A stretch of DNA of 64,000 nt from CBDCGS01 sp965216915 (GTDB lineage: Bacteria > Pseudomonadota > Alphaproteobacteria > UBA828), in the NCBI GenBank assembly GCA_965216915.1, contig CBDCGS010000011.1, positions 1,364,001 through 1,428,000 of the forward strand, written 5' to 3'. A program made the position numbers and the translations under genes. Of the stretch, positions 7,900 to 17,044 are shown piece by piece. Each line of letters starts with the position of its first letter. Position 1 is the stretch's first letter. The notes beneath the pieces were generated by a model. That model saw only the letters and a program-made list of their open reading frames with translations. It was not told the DNA's origin and did not search any database.

Positions 7900-10077
7900 A
7901 TGCAGCGACGCCTGATCGAGCTTTTCGCGTTTCTGATCTTTCTCGTCGTGTCGGTGCCGCTCGCCCTGGCGCAGGAGACGGTGGAAGAGTTCGAACTCGA
8001 CGGGTTGGAGCAAGACGTCGTCATCTCGGCCGATGTGCTCTCCTATGACGAGCCGACCAAGATCGTCACGGCGACCGGCAATGTCGAAATCACGCAAGGG
8101 GAGCGCGTTCTTCTCGCCGATCGCGTGACCTACGACCAGAACACCGGCAAGGTTTCCGCGGCCGGAGAGGTGACGCTGCTCGAACCCACGGGTGAGGTCA
8201 TTTTCGCCGACGAAGTCGAGCTCACGGACGACCTGCGCGAAGGCTTCGTGCGCGCCGTCGGGATGTTGTTCACCGACGGCTCTCGGATGGTCGCGAACGG
8301 TGCGAACCGCTATGGCGGCAGGCGCACCGAGCTTCGCAAGGTCATCTTCTCACCGTGTCAGCTCTGCATCGAAAATCCGACCCGAGCACCCCTCTGGCAG
8401 ATCAAGGCGAACCGGGTGGTGCACGATCAGGAAGCCCGCGACATCACTTACTACGGCGCCTGGCTCGAGGTGTTCGGGCTCCCCGTCATCTACACGCCCT
8501 ACTTCAAACACCCCGATCCGACGGTGAAGCGGCGCTCGGGCTTTCTGAGCCCGAGCTACGGAACCTCCACGGCGCTCGGGTTCGAGGTCACCGTTCCTTA
8601 TTTTTGGAACATCGCACCTCATCGTGACGTCACGATCTCGCCGCGCCTCACCGACAAGGAAGGCCTGATTCTCGGCGCGCAGTACCGCGAGAGGACGCAT
8701 GACGGTCGTTTCGAGTTCGACGGGAGCGGGACCTACACCGATGCCCGTGACGACAATGGCACGTTGACCGGCGGCTACGAGTTCCGCGGGCACATCTTCG
8801 GCTACGGCACCTTCGACATCGACGAGTTGTCGCGTTGGAGTTTTCAGCTCGAGCGCGCGAGCGACGATACCTATCTCAACCGCTACGGGATCAGCGGTGA
8901 CGACGTGCTGATCACGCGCGGGACCGTCGAAAGCTTCAACGACCGAAGCTACGCCGCGGCGAACGCCTATTGGTTCCAGGGCCTCGAGAACGGCGATGAG
9001 GACGATCAGATTCCGATCGCGTTTCCACGGCTCGATCTCAGCTATGTCAGCGACCCGATCCTTCTCGGTGGACATCTGACCCTCGACGGCAACCTGTTGG
9101 TCCTCGAGCGTCTGACTGGCGTGGACAGCCGCAGGGTCTCCGTCAACGGTGGCTGGTACCGACCCTTCGTCACTGATGGCGGGCAGCTGTTCCAAGTGTG
9201 GGGCTCGCTGCGCGCCGACGCCTACCTTGTCAACAACCTCGTCGACCCCACCGACATCAGCGGCGCGACCAAGCAAGACCTGACCGGTCGGATCGTACCG
9301 GAGGTCGGCATCGAGTGGCGCTATCCGTGGATTGCGGAAGTCGGAACCATTCGACAGATCATCGAGCCGATCGTTCAGGTGATCGCAAGCCCCAATGGCG
9401 GCAACCCCGACGAGATCCCCAATGAAGACAGCCAGGATTTCGAATTCGATCAATCCAACCTGTTCAGCAACAACCGGTTCACCGGTCTCGATCGCGTGGA
9501 AGGTGGACCGCGCGCAAACTACGGGCTTCACCTCGGCGTTTACGGCGAAAGCGGCGGCCGCGCGACGGTGTTGCTCGGGCAAAGTGCCCGGCTCAGGGCC
9601 GATGCGACGTTCGATCTCGGGAGCGGGTTGGAGGATCATTTTTCAGACTATGTCGGCCAAATATCCGTCACGCCGTCGCCGCTCTTCGCGGGTAGCTATC
9701 GCTTCCGCCTCGATCGCAACGACCTGTCGGCGCGGCGCAATGAGATCGACCTCGCAGGCGGGCCGAGCTGGCTGCGCCTTGCCGTGAGCTACGCCCTCAT
9801 CGACCAGCAAATCGCGAGCGGCGGCACCACCACGTTCGAGAACCGGGAAGAGATCGTGGCAAGCGGGATCACCCGTTTCCTGGATCACTGGGCGCTGTCG
9901 GCGGGGGCGCGGCGCGACCTCGGCTCCGGCGCCACCATCGACTGGAATCTCGGCCTCGACTACGAGGACGAATGTCTTTTCTTCGGGACTCGTGTCATCC
10001 GATCCTTCACGCGCGATCGTGAGGTCGAGCCCGACACGAGCATTATCTTCACGATCAATCTCAAGCACCTCGGCTGA
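7900..10077 (+). CDS. lptD: LPS-assembly protein LptD
   Basis: A 725-residue outer-membrane protein that inserts lipopolysaccharide into the outer leaflet. The N-terminus is a signal peptide ending ...PLALAQ. The OstA/LptA-like periplasmic domain covers about residues 40-180, with ADVLSYDEPTKIVTATGN and ANRVVHDQEARDITYYGAW inside it. The remaining ~500 residues look like an alternating beta-barrel ending TINLKHLG. Cysteines are few: a CQLC pair near residue 155 and one near residue 692, so any disulfide pattern differs from the E. coli arrangement. The start at 7900 is chosen over the longer frame, which overlaps lptG, because it gives a clean signal peptide. Confidence 0.93.
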   Translation: MQRRLIELFAFLIFLVVSVPLALAQETVEEFELDGLEQDVVISADVLSYDEPTKIVTATGNVEITQGERVLLADRVTYDQNTGKVSAAGEVTLLEPTGEVIFADEVELTDDLREGFVRAVGMLFTDGSRMVANGANRYGGRRTELRKVIFSPCQLCIENPTRAPLWQIKANRVVHDQEARDITYYGAWLEVFGLPVIYTPYFKHPDPTVKRRSGFLSPSYGTSTALGFEVTVPYFWNIAPHRDVTISPRLTDKEGLILGAQYRERTHDGRFEFDGSGTYTDARDDNGTLTGGYEFRGHIFGYGTFDIDELSRWSFQLERASDDTYLNRYGISGDDVLITRGTVESFNDRSYAAANAYWFQGLENGDEDDQIPIAFPRLDLSYVSDPILLGGHLTLDGNLLVLERLTGVDSRRVSVNGGWYRPFVTDGGQLFQVWGSLRADAYLVNNLVDPTDISGATKQDLTGRIVPEVGIEWRYPWIAEVGTIRQIIEPIVQVIASPNGGNPDEIPNEDSQDFEFDQSNLFSNNRFTGLDRVEGGPRANYGLHLGVYGESGGRATVLLGQSARLRADATFDLGSGLEDHFSDYVGQISVTPSPLFAGSYRFRLDRNDLSARRNEIDLAGGPSWLRLAVSYALIDQQIASGGTTTFENREEIVASGITRFLDHWALSAGARRDLGSGATIDWNLGLDYEDECLFFGTRVIRSFTRDREVEPDTSIIFTINLKHLG

Positions 10078-10143
10078 CCGCGGTGCGGCGACTGCGCCCT
10101 GGGCCGAAGCCGAAACTCCGCTTAATATGGCCGCCCCTGAGCG

Positions 10144-11448
10144 ATGGTTGAAAAGCGTTTCGAGCGGATTCGAATGGTGACATTGGGCGGCCTGGCGCGA
10201 GCGCTTGCATGCGCGGGTGCGTTGGCCATTGCCTTGGTTCTGCCTGCCGATCGAAGCACGCATGGCCAAGAGCTGATGCGCATTGCGGCGGTGGTCAACG
10301 ATGAGATCGTCTCGATCTACGACCTCGGCGCGCGGATCGCCATCGTGATCGCATCGTCCAATCTTCCCGACAGTCCCGAGCTGCGCCGCCAAGTCGCGCC
10401 ACAGGTCCTCCGCTCGCTGGTCGACGAGCGCCTACAAGCGCAGGAAGCCGCGCGCCTGGATGTCTCAGTGGGTGATGACGAGATGGGCGCCGCGATACGC
10501 ACGCTTGAGGAACGCAACAATCTGCCCCCGGGAGGTCTAGGCAATTTCATTCGGTCGAAGCGCCTCGACCAAAGCGCGGTGATGGAGCAAATCCAGGCCG
10601 AGCTGTTGTGGTCGAAGATCGTGACGCGCCGATTGGCGGCGACGGTGTCGGTCGGCGAGGACGAAATCGACGACGCGCTGAGCCGCCTGGAGGCTAATCG
10701 AGGCCTTCCCGAATACCGCATCGCCGAGATCTTCCTCGCGGTCGAAACACCGGATGTCGAACGCGAGGTGGCGCAAACCGCCCGGGGGCTGGTTCAGCAG
10801 ATTCGCGGCGGCGCCCGGTTCCCGGCGATCGCCCGCCAGTTCTCCCAAAGCGCGACCGCAGCGGTCGGCGGCGATATCGGCTGGGTGATCCAGGGCCAGC
10901 TCCCACCCGAGCTCGACAGCGTCATCCAGTCCCTGGAACGAGGTAACGTGTCGGATCCCATCCGCGCCTTCGACGGTTTTTACATCCTCTGGCTGGTCGA
11001 TCGACGGACGGTGCTGACAGCGGATCCGCTTACCACGCGGGTAAGGCTCGCGCAGCTCGTCGTCGAAGCCGGAGATACCGCCGGAGAGGATCTCTCCGCC
11101 TTCGCCGCGCGCATCGGAAGCGGCGTTCGGGGCTGCGAGGCCTTGCTTGCCCAGGCGGCGACGCTCGGCTCCACGCTTTCGGGGGAGTTGGGCGAGGTCG
11201 CGATGAAGGATCTCCCCGAGCCCATCAGGGACGCCATTGGAACGCTTCCGGTCGGCCAAGCGAGCGCACCCCTCCCGTTCGACCAGCACGTCCGGCTGCT
11301 GATGGTGTGCGGACGCGATGAGGCGGAGACTCGCTTGCCGGATCGCGATGCGGTGCGCAACGGCATCGCCGGGCGTCGGCTCGAGATGCTGGCGCGGCGT
11401 TATCTGAGAGACCTGCGTCGCGCGGCATTCGTCGAGTATCGCATCTAG
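10144..11448 (+). CDS. surA: Periplasmic chaperone / peptidyl-prolyl isomerase SurA
   Basis: A 434-residue periplasmic chaperone that escorts beta-barrel proteins, including LptD, to the BAM complex. A signal peptide covers roughly residues 11-40. The SurA N-domain follows (RIAAVVNDEIVSIYDL; LRSLVDERLQAQEA). One clear parvulin domain lies at about residues 185-280 (EYRIAEIFLAVE ... GGDIGWVIQGQLPPEL ... DGFYILWLVDRR), with a second degenerate one after it. An ATG at 10174 is an alternative start giving a shorter n-region. It lies 66 bases after lptD in the same direction, the expected order. Confidence 0.9.
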   Translation: MVEKRFERIRMVTLGGLARALACAGALAIALVLPADRSTHGQELMRIAAVVNDEIVSIYDLGARIAIVIASSNLPDSPELRRQVAPQVLRSLVDERLQAQEAARLDVSVGDDEMGAAIRTLEERNNLPPGGLGNFIRSKRLDQSAVMEQIQAELLWSKIVTRRLAATVSVGEDEIDDALSRLEANRGLPEYRIAEIFLAVETPDVEREVAQTARGLVQQIRGGARFPAIARQFSQSATAAVGGDIGWVIQGQLPPELDSVIQSLERGNVSDPIRAFDGFYILWLVDRRTVLTADPLTTRVRLAQLVVEAGDTAGEDLSAFAARIGSGVRGCEALLAQAATLGSTLSGELGEVAMKDLPEPIRDAIGTLPVGQASAPLPFDQHVRLLMVCGRDEAETRLPDRDAVRNGIAGRRLEMLARRYLRDLRRAAFVEYRI

Positions 11449-11458
11449 GCCGGCTCCC

Positions 11459-12331
11459 GTGAGCGACGACGACGCTCGGTCGCACGCCGAATCGCTTGAT
11501 GACCTCCCACCGCTCCGCACGATCATCGCCGCGCACGATCTCAGCGCCCGTCGTGCGCTCGGCCAGCATTTCCTCCTAGACACGAACCTTTGCGCGCGGA
11601 TTGCGCGTGCTGCGGGTCCGTTGGAGGCGGCCACAGTCGTCGAGGTCGGCCCTGGGCCGGGCGGGCTTACGCGCGCCCTGCTCCACGCCGGCGCGGCGCG
11701 CGTCATCGCCATCGAGCGTGACCCGCGGTGCGTCGCCGCCTTGCAATCCCTGTTGGCGGCCGTGCCGCAACGCCTGATGCTCCTCGAGGCTGACGCGCTC
11801 GATGTAGCCCCGGGCCAACTTGCCGACGGGCCGCTCAAGATCGTGTCCAACCTCCCTTACAACATCGGCACCGCGCTGCTCCTCCGTTGGCTGAACGACG
11901 CGCCGCGGTTCCAAAGCATGACACTGATGTTTCAACGAGAGGTCGCTGAGCGGATTACCGCTATAAACGGCAAGGCTTATGGCCGGTTGTCGGTGCGCGC
12001 CCAGTGGTGTTGCGCGTGCGAAAGGCTGTTCGACGTCACGCCGCGCGCCTTCACGCCACCACCGGAGGTAACGTCGACCGTGGTGCGCCTCACGCCGCGG
12101 CCGTTGCCGCTTTTCCCGGCGGATGCAGGGGACCTCGAGCGGATCACCCGGGCCGCCTTCGGTCAGCGGCGCAAGATGCTGAGACGAGCCCTTCGGACCC
12201 TTGAGGTCGACGCCGAGCGCCTGTTGCGGGAGGCCGGCATTTCACCCGAGCGGCGCGCCGAGACGCTCTCGATCGAAGAATTTTGTGCCCTGGCGCGCGC
12301 ACTTGGCACGCTCCACCGACATGACGGCTAG
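11459..12331 (+). CDS. rsmA: 16S rRNA (adenine1518/1519-N6)-dimethyltransferase
   Basis: A 290-residue RsmA/KsgA enzyme that dimethylates two adjacent adenosines in helix 45 of 16S rRNA using S-adenosylmethionine. The N-terminal ARRALGQHFLLD motif, the SAM-binding VVEVGPGPGGLTRALL motif and the catalytic SNLPYNI motif are all present, followed by the C-terminal helical domain with FGQRRKMLRRAL. The start is GTG at 11459, ten bases after the surA stop, so the two are probably cotranscribed. In most relatives pdxA lies between surA and rsmA; it is absent here. Confidence 0.93.
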   Translation: MSDDDARSHAESLDDLPPLRTIIAAHDLSARRALGQHFLLDTNLCARIARAAGPLEAATVVEVGPGPGGLTRALLHAGAARVIAIERDPRCVAALQSLLAAVPQRLMLLEADALDVAPGQLADGPLKIVSNLPYNIGTALLLRWLNDAPRFQSMTLMFQREVAERITAINGKAYGRLSVRAQWCCACERLFDVTPRAFTPPPEVTSTVVRLTPRPLPLFPADAGDLERITRAAFGQRRKMLRRALRTLEVDAERLLREAGISPERRAETLSIEEFCALARALGTLHRHDG

Positions 12332-12493
12332 GGTCACACCGCACCGAATTGACTTGCCTTAACAACAACATGCCGGTATGAGAGCGGCGTCATGACCGAA
12401 AGAGCCCGACTCCGACGACGATAGAGTGCGCCGATCCGCCGCGGCGGCGGCATGTTTACCTTGCCTCGCTCACGTCGTTTGAAAGCTAGTCGG

Positions 12494-12991
12494 ATGGTTA
12501 TGATTCGCGCCGAGCGGCCGCAAGACGGCCCGCACATCGAAACCCTTCTGGATTTGGCATTCGGTCCCGCCCGCCGGGCGCGTCCGGCCTATCGGCTGCG
12601 CGAAGGGACCGATCCTCTGCCCTCCCTCTGCCTCGTCGCCCAAACGGACGACCGCGTCGCCGGAACAATCCGCTTCTGGCCTTTGCAGCTCGATGGCGAG
12701 CCAGCCGTGCTGCTCGGGCCCATCGCGGTCCATCCGGACTTTGAGGGCCGGGGCATCGGCCGGTTGCTGGTGTCGCGCGGCCTCGCCGCGGCGCGGGACG
12801 CCGGCCACTCGCATGTCATCGCCGTCGGCTCCGCTGATTATCTTGGCCGGTTCGGGTTCCATGCCGCGGCCGAGGCGGGGTTGCGCACGCCGGAAGGCAT
12901 TCCGGCGGAGCGCTATCTCTCTCTTCGCCTCGCCGAGACGACGGGGCGCGCCGGCGGCTCGATCGTCAGGCGCGCGATGTCTCACCGGTAA
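12494..12991 (+). CDS. GNAT-family N-acetyltransferase (YhbS-like)
   Basis: A protein of about 165 residues with the GNAT acetyl-CoA site: VLLGPIAVHPDFEGRGIG gives the beta-4 strand and the R/Q-x-x-G-x-G/A-like loop. SADYLGRFGFHAA is typical of YhbS-type members. The acceptor is unknown. The frame is open from 12452; ATG 12494 or 12500 is preferred because the family begins with a short leader before IRAERPQD. Its last 26 bases overlap the end of gmk on the opposite strand. Confidence 0.85.
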   Translation: MVMIRAERPQDGPHIETLLDLAFGPARRARPAYRLREGTDPLPSLCLVAQTDDRVAGTIRFWPLQLDGEPAVLLGPIAVHPDFEGRGIGRLLVSRGLAAARDAGHSHVIAVGSADYLGRFGFHAAAEAGLRTPEGIPAERYLSLRLAETTGRAGGSIVRRAMSHR

Positions 12992-13625
12992 GGCGGCCGA
13001 CGAAGTCATCAAGGCCGACGAGCCGCTCGCGGTGTAGCCGCGCAGCGTGGAGAACCGCGCGCACGCCGCCGACGGCTTCGTCGAGGGTGTTGTTGACCAC
13101 GATGAAGTCGTACTCGGCATAGTGGCTGAGCTCATCCGCCGCCTTTTGCATGCGTGCCGCGACGACGTCATCGCTGTCCTGCGCGCGCCGCCTGAGCCGC
13201 TCCTCCAGCGACGCGAACGAGGGGGGGAGCACGAACACCCGCACGACGTCTTCGGGCATGGCGCTGGCAAGCTGCTGGGCGCCCTGCCAATCGATGTCGA
13301 AGATAGTATCGAGACCGCTGTCGAGGGCGGCCTCCACCGGCTCACGCGGCGTGGCGTACCAGTTGCCGAACACCTCGGCATGCTCGAGAAACTCACCCCG
13401 CTCGCGCATTCGCTGGAACCGCGTCACGCTGACGAAATGATAGTCGCGGCCTTCGATCTCGTCGGGCCGCTTCGACCGCGTGGTGCATGAAACGGACATG
13501 CGAAGGCGCGCGCCTTCGAGCTCGAGAAGCCGGCGCGCAATACTCGTCTTGCCCGCACCCGACGGTGAGGAGAGAACGAAAAGAAGGCCTCGGCGATCGA
13601 TTGCCGACGTGGACGGATCGCTCAT
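12966..13625 (-). CDS. gmk: Guanylate kinase
   Basis: A 219-residue cytosolic enzyme converting GMP plus ATP to GDP plus ADP, essential for guanine-nucleotide pools. The P-loop SSPSGAGKTS is near residues 19-28. The GMP-binding stretch VSCTTRSKRPDEIEGRDYHF and the TIFDIDWQGAQQL strand are diagnostic. Length matches the family. It overlaps the upstream YicC gene by four bases (ATGA), so translational coupling is likely. Confidence 0.95.
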   Translation of the reverse strand: MSDPSTSAIDRRGLLFVLSSPSGAGKTSIARRLLELEGARLRMSVSCTTRSKRPDEIEGRDYHFVSVTRFQRMRERGEFLEHAEVFGNWYATPREPVEAALDSGLDTIFDIDWQGAQQLASAMPEDVVRVFVLPPSFASLEERLRRRAQDSDDVVAARMQKAADELSHYAEYDFIVVNNTLDEAVGGVRAVLHAARLHRERLVGLDDFVGRLTGETSRA

Positions 13626-14509
13626 TCGATGTTTTGCACCTGCTCGCGAAATTGATCGATCACCGCCTTGAGAGCGAGGCCGACTTCCGAAAGCGTTTCG
13701 TCGGAGGCTTTGGAGCAGAGCGTGTTTGCTTCGCGGTTGAACTCTTGCGCCAGAAAATCGAGCTTCCGTCCGACCGCCCCGCCCCGCGTCAACTCGCGTG
13801 CGGCGGCGGCGGTGTGCGCCTTGAGCCGGTCGAGCTCCTCACGCACATCGAACTTGGTGGCAAGGACCGCGAGCTCCTGCGCGAGACGCTCTTCGGGAAG
13901 CGGCGTGCCAGCGGTCAACAATTCGGAAACCTGACGCGCGAGGCGCTCGCGCGCCGCCTCGATCCGCGAATCCGCTCCCGCCTCCGCGCGCTCCGTGAGC
14001 GATGTCACTTCGGCGAGGCGCGCAGTTAGGATGGTTTCGATCGCCTCGCCCTCGGCGCGCCGCATCACCACAAGATCGTCAAGCGCAGCCGCAAACGAGG
14101 CGAGCATCGCTTCGTCTCGGGCGCGCTGTGCGGTCTCGTCGATTTCGTCTTCGGCAGGCTCGATCACGCCGCGCAAGCCCATGAGACCATCGAGCGTCGG
14201 CTGCGCAATTCCCTCGGCATCGCGGTACGTCTCGGCGACCGCGATGAGCTCGTCGAGCCACGCGCGGTTGATGCGCATGACGCCCGATCCGACCGTGCGC
14301 GAGACCTGAAGCGTCACATTGACGTTGCCACGCCGTAGCTTGGATGCGAGGGCCTCGCGCAACTTGGGCTCCAGGCGCTCCATCCCCGCTGGCAGCCGAC
14401 AGCGAATATCGAGCGTGCGGCCGTTGACGCAGCGCACCTCCCAGGTCCAACCGATGGTCTCGTCCTGGCCGCTGGCGCGGGCGAAACCGGTCATGCTGGC
14501 GATGCTCAC
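13622..14509 (-). CDS. YicC-family endoribonuclease-like protein
   Basis: A 295-residue YicC/YloC-family protein. Recent work on the E. coli member points to endoribonuclease activity; earlier genetics linked it to stationary-phase survival. The N-terminal SMTGFARA and WEVRCVNGRTLDIRCRLP, and the C-terminal DUF1732-type region with KLDFLAQEFNREANTL and the SKASD that follows it, are the family signatures. The start is GTG at 14509, with AGGGAG immediately before it; ATG 14494 is an alternative. Coupled to gmk, a common pairing. Confidence 0.92.
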   Translation of the reverse strand: MSIASMTGFARASGQDETIGWTWEVRCVNGRTLDIRCRLPAGMERLEPKLREALASKLRRGNVNVTLQVSRTVGSGVMRINRAWLDELIAVAETYRDAEGIAQPTLDGLMGLRGVIEPAEDEIDETAQRARDEAMLASFAAALDDLVVMRRAEGEAIETILTARLAEVTSLTERAEAGADSRIEAARERLARQVSELLTAGTPLPEERLAQELAVLATKFDVREELDRLKAHTAAAARELTRGGAVGRKLDFLAQEFNREANTLCSKASDETLSEVGLALKAVIDQFREQVQNIE

Positions 14510-14608
14510 CGCTCCCTACTCTCTCTACTCGACCGCCAAAGCGCACGGTCGCGACCGGCTCGGACTATATACTCGCACCGAACGGGACAACAGTGTGCGA
14601 AGGGCGCG

Positions 14609-15388
14609 ATGGTTGAGCCACGGAGCATTTTGATCACCGGTGCGAGCAGTGGGATCGGCGCCGCGCTCGCGGAGGCCTATGCGGCACCGGGCGTGCGCTT
14701 AGCACTCAGCGGCCGGGCGGCCGACCGGCTCGACGCGCTCGCCGCGCGTTGCCGCGACAAGGGCGCGGCCGTGAGCGGCGCGCGGGTCGATGTTGCTGAC
14801 CGCGGCGCGATGGCGGCATGGCTTCGGACGAGCGACGACGCGCATCCGCTCGACCTGGTGTTTGCGAACGCCGGCATCTCGAGCATGACCAGCGGTGTTT
14901 GGCAGCCCGGTGACCCGCATGCACAAGCCGGACTGAACGAAGAGGTCACTTACCGGATGGTGCGGGTGAACTTCGAAGGCGTCCTCAACACCGTGCTGCC
15001 GATACTCCCGCGCATGCGGGAGCGCGGCCGCGGACAGCTCGTCCTCATCAGCTCGCTTGCCGCCTACGTCCCGTATCCCGGCGGCTCCGTCTACGGCGCC
15101 ACGAAGGCTGCCATGAAATACTATGGTGAAGCGCTTCGGCTCGAGCTCGGGAACGCCGGGATCGGTGTCACGGTGGTGTGCCCGGGGTTTGTCCGTTCGC
15201 GCATGACGGCATCGCTCACGCGCGCGCCGCTCATGAAGGACGCTCCCGCCGCAGCCAACCTCATCAAGCGACGTCTCCGGCGCAACCCGCCCGTGATCGC
15301 ATTTCCCCAGCCCCTTCTCTTTCCGGCATGGATCATCGGTGCATTGCCGGCCCGGCTTCGCCACGCGCTTCTCCACCGCCGACGCTAG
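14609..15388 (+). CDS. SDR-family oxidoreductase
   Basis: A 259-residue short-chain dehydrogenase. TGASSGIG lies at residues 10-17, NAG at about 91-93, the Ser in LISSLAAY, and the catalytic YGATKAA near residue 163. The C-terminus is extended and hydrophobic (LLFPAWIIGALPARL), which suggests membrane association and resembles DltE/YqjQ-type SDRs. It is divergent from the YicC-gmk pair and convergent with the MFS gene downstream. Substrate not determined. Confidence 0.88.
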   Translation: MVEPRSILITGASSGIGAALAEAYAAPGVRLALSGRAADRLDALAARCRDKGAAVSGARVDVADRGAMAAWLRTSDDAHPLDLVFANAGISSMTSGVWQPGDPHAQAGLNEEVTYRMVRVNFEGVLNTVLPILPRMRERGRGQLVLISSLAAYVPYPGGSVYGATKAAMKYYGEALRLELGNAGIGVTVVCPGFVRSRMTASLTRAPLMKDAPAAANLIKRRLRRNPPVIAFPQPLLFPAWIIGALPARLRHALLHRRR

Positions 15389-15498
15389 CTCTCATGCGCG
15401 GGCCGATGACCGCGTCCAGCTGCCGCCAAATGGGGCGTCGACAGGTGATCCGATCTGCTCGGGATTTGCTCCGGTTAACGCCCCGCGCTACGCCGCCC

Positions 15499-17037
15499 TC
15501 ACGGCCTCGTGGATTGACGCGAGATCGTGCCGGCGGCGACGAAGCTCGACAGCAGGCTCAGCGCCGCGCAAACCCCGCACACGACCCGGAACCCGCTGAC
15601 GAACGCGTCCTCGATCGCCTGTTTCAGCCGGGCCTCGGCATCGGGATCGAGTCCGTTCGGGACGCGCGCGGCCGCGAGATTGATCCGCTCGGCCTCGAGC
15701 GCGGCTTGCGCATCGGCCGGGAGCGAGATCTCTGCCAACGCGCCGTCGAGAGCGGTATTGAAGACGGCAAGCATCACCAGGCCGAGGCACGCGATGGCGA
15801 GCAAGCCGCCGAGCCGCGAGGCCGTGTTGTTGATGCCGGCGGCAACGCCCGAACTGCTGACCGGGACCGCCGCCATCACCACGGTGGTGAGCGGCGCGAC
15901 GGCAAGGCCCATGCCGAGCCCGAGAACGATGAGACCGGGTAGAAAACCGGTCCAATAGGTCGCGTCGGCGTCCGGGATGATCAGCAGCGCATAGCCGAGG
16001 CCTGTGACCGCCGAACCGAGGATGAGCGGTAGCCGGGCGCCGATCCGGTCGGTCACCCTGCCAGCGAGGCGCGACAATATGGCGATGACGACGATCAACG
16101 GGAGCAAGGCCGTTCCGGTTTCGAGCGCGCCCATGTCCTGCACTTGGATCATGTTGAGCGGCAGGAAGAAGAAGCCAGCGCCGAGCGCCGCGTAGAGCAG
16201 GAGCGTGATCGTGTTCGCGCCAGCGAACCCGCGCGACCGAAACAGGGCGAGCGGCATCATGGGGGCGCGAGCGCGTGCCTCGACACGCAGGAACCCCGCA
16301 AGCAGCGCGCCGCCGCCGATGATTCCGCCGAGCACCGGGAGCTCGCCGAAGCCGATCCGCCCGGCCTCGAGGAGCCCGAAGACCAGCGCGCTGAGCCCGC
16401 CGGTGGCGAGCCCCGCGCCCAGCCAATCGAAACCACCCCGTTGCGTCGGATCGCGGCTTTCGGGCACGCCCACCGCGAGCACCACGAGAACGCCGGCCGC
16501 GAGCGGCAGATTGATGAAGAAGATCCAGCGCCACGACGCCTGATCGACCAGCCAGCCGCCGAGAACCGGGCCGAGCACCACCGAGAGCGCGCTGAACGCG
16601 GCCCAGGTGCCGATCGCGCGGCCGCGTCGGGCCGCGGGCACATGCGCGTTGATCAACGCGAGGCTGACCGGCACCAGAAGCGCGCCGAACACGCCCTGCA
16701 GCGCGCGGGCGCCGACGAGCTGCGCGCTGTCCGGCGCGAGGCCACACCAAGCCGATGCGGCCGCGAACCCGATCGTGCCAACCGTGAACACGCGCCTGCG
16801 CCCCAACCGATCGCCGAGCGCGCCGCCCAAAAGCAGAAGCGACGCAAGCATGACCGCAAACGCCTCGACCACCCACTGCACGGTGACGACATCGGCCCCG
16901 AGATCGCGCTGCAGCACAGGCAGCGCCACCGTGACCGCCGTGCCGTCGATAAACACGACGCTCGAGCCGAGAATACTCGCCGCGAGAACCGGGACGAGCG
17001 GTCGGCGCGCTCCGTCCTCGGCCGCGTTGCCTGTCAA
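15499..17037 (-). CDS. MFS transporter, DHA2 (14-TM) drug-efflux type
   Basis: A 512-residue inner-membrane exporter with about 14 hydrophobic segments. Family signatures are FIDGTAVTVALPVLQRDLGA in TM1, GDRLGRRRVF in the 2-3 loop, and motif C-like GPVLGGWLVD in TM5, as in EmrB/QacA proteins. The start is TTG at 17037, seven bases after the racemase stop, so it is probably translated from the same message. A large periplasmic loop lies between the last two TM segments. Co-location with the LarA-family racemase could mean export of a metabolite or analogue; this is inference. Confidence 0.88.
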   Translation of the reverse strand: MTGNAAEDGARRPLVPVLAASILGSSVVFIDGTAVTVALPVLQRDLGADVVTVQWVVEAFAVMLASLLLLGGALGDRLGRRRVFTVGTIGFAAASAWCGLAPDSAQLVGARALQGVFGALLVPVSLALINAHVPAARRGRAIGTWAAFSALSVVLGPVLGGWLVDQASWRWIFFINLPLAAGVLVVLAVGVPESRDPTQRGGFDWLGAGLATGGLSALVFGLLEAGRIGFGELPVLGGIIGGGALLAGFLRVEARARAPMMPLALFRSRGFAGANTITLLLYAALGAGFFFLPLNMIQVQDMGALETGTALLPLIVVIAILSRLAGRVTDRIGARLPLILGSAVTGLGYALLIIPDADATYWTGFLPGLIVLGLGMGLAVAPLTTVVMAAVPVSSSGVAAGINNTASRLGGLLAIACLGLVMLAVFNTALDGALAEISLPADAQAALEAERINLAAARVPNGLDPDAEARLKQAIEDAFVSGFRVVCGVCAALSLLSSFVAAGTISRQSTRP

Positions 17038-17044
17038 CCGCGCC

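Noticed and set aside
8350..9639. 429-residue minus-strand open frame inside lptD
   Set aside because: Antisense shadow of the beta-barrel-coding region.
10537..11850. 437-residue minus-strand open frame across surA and rsmA
   Set aside because: It spans two convincing plus-strand genes and has no domain.
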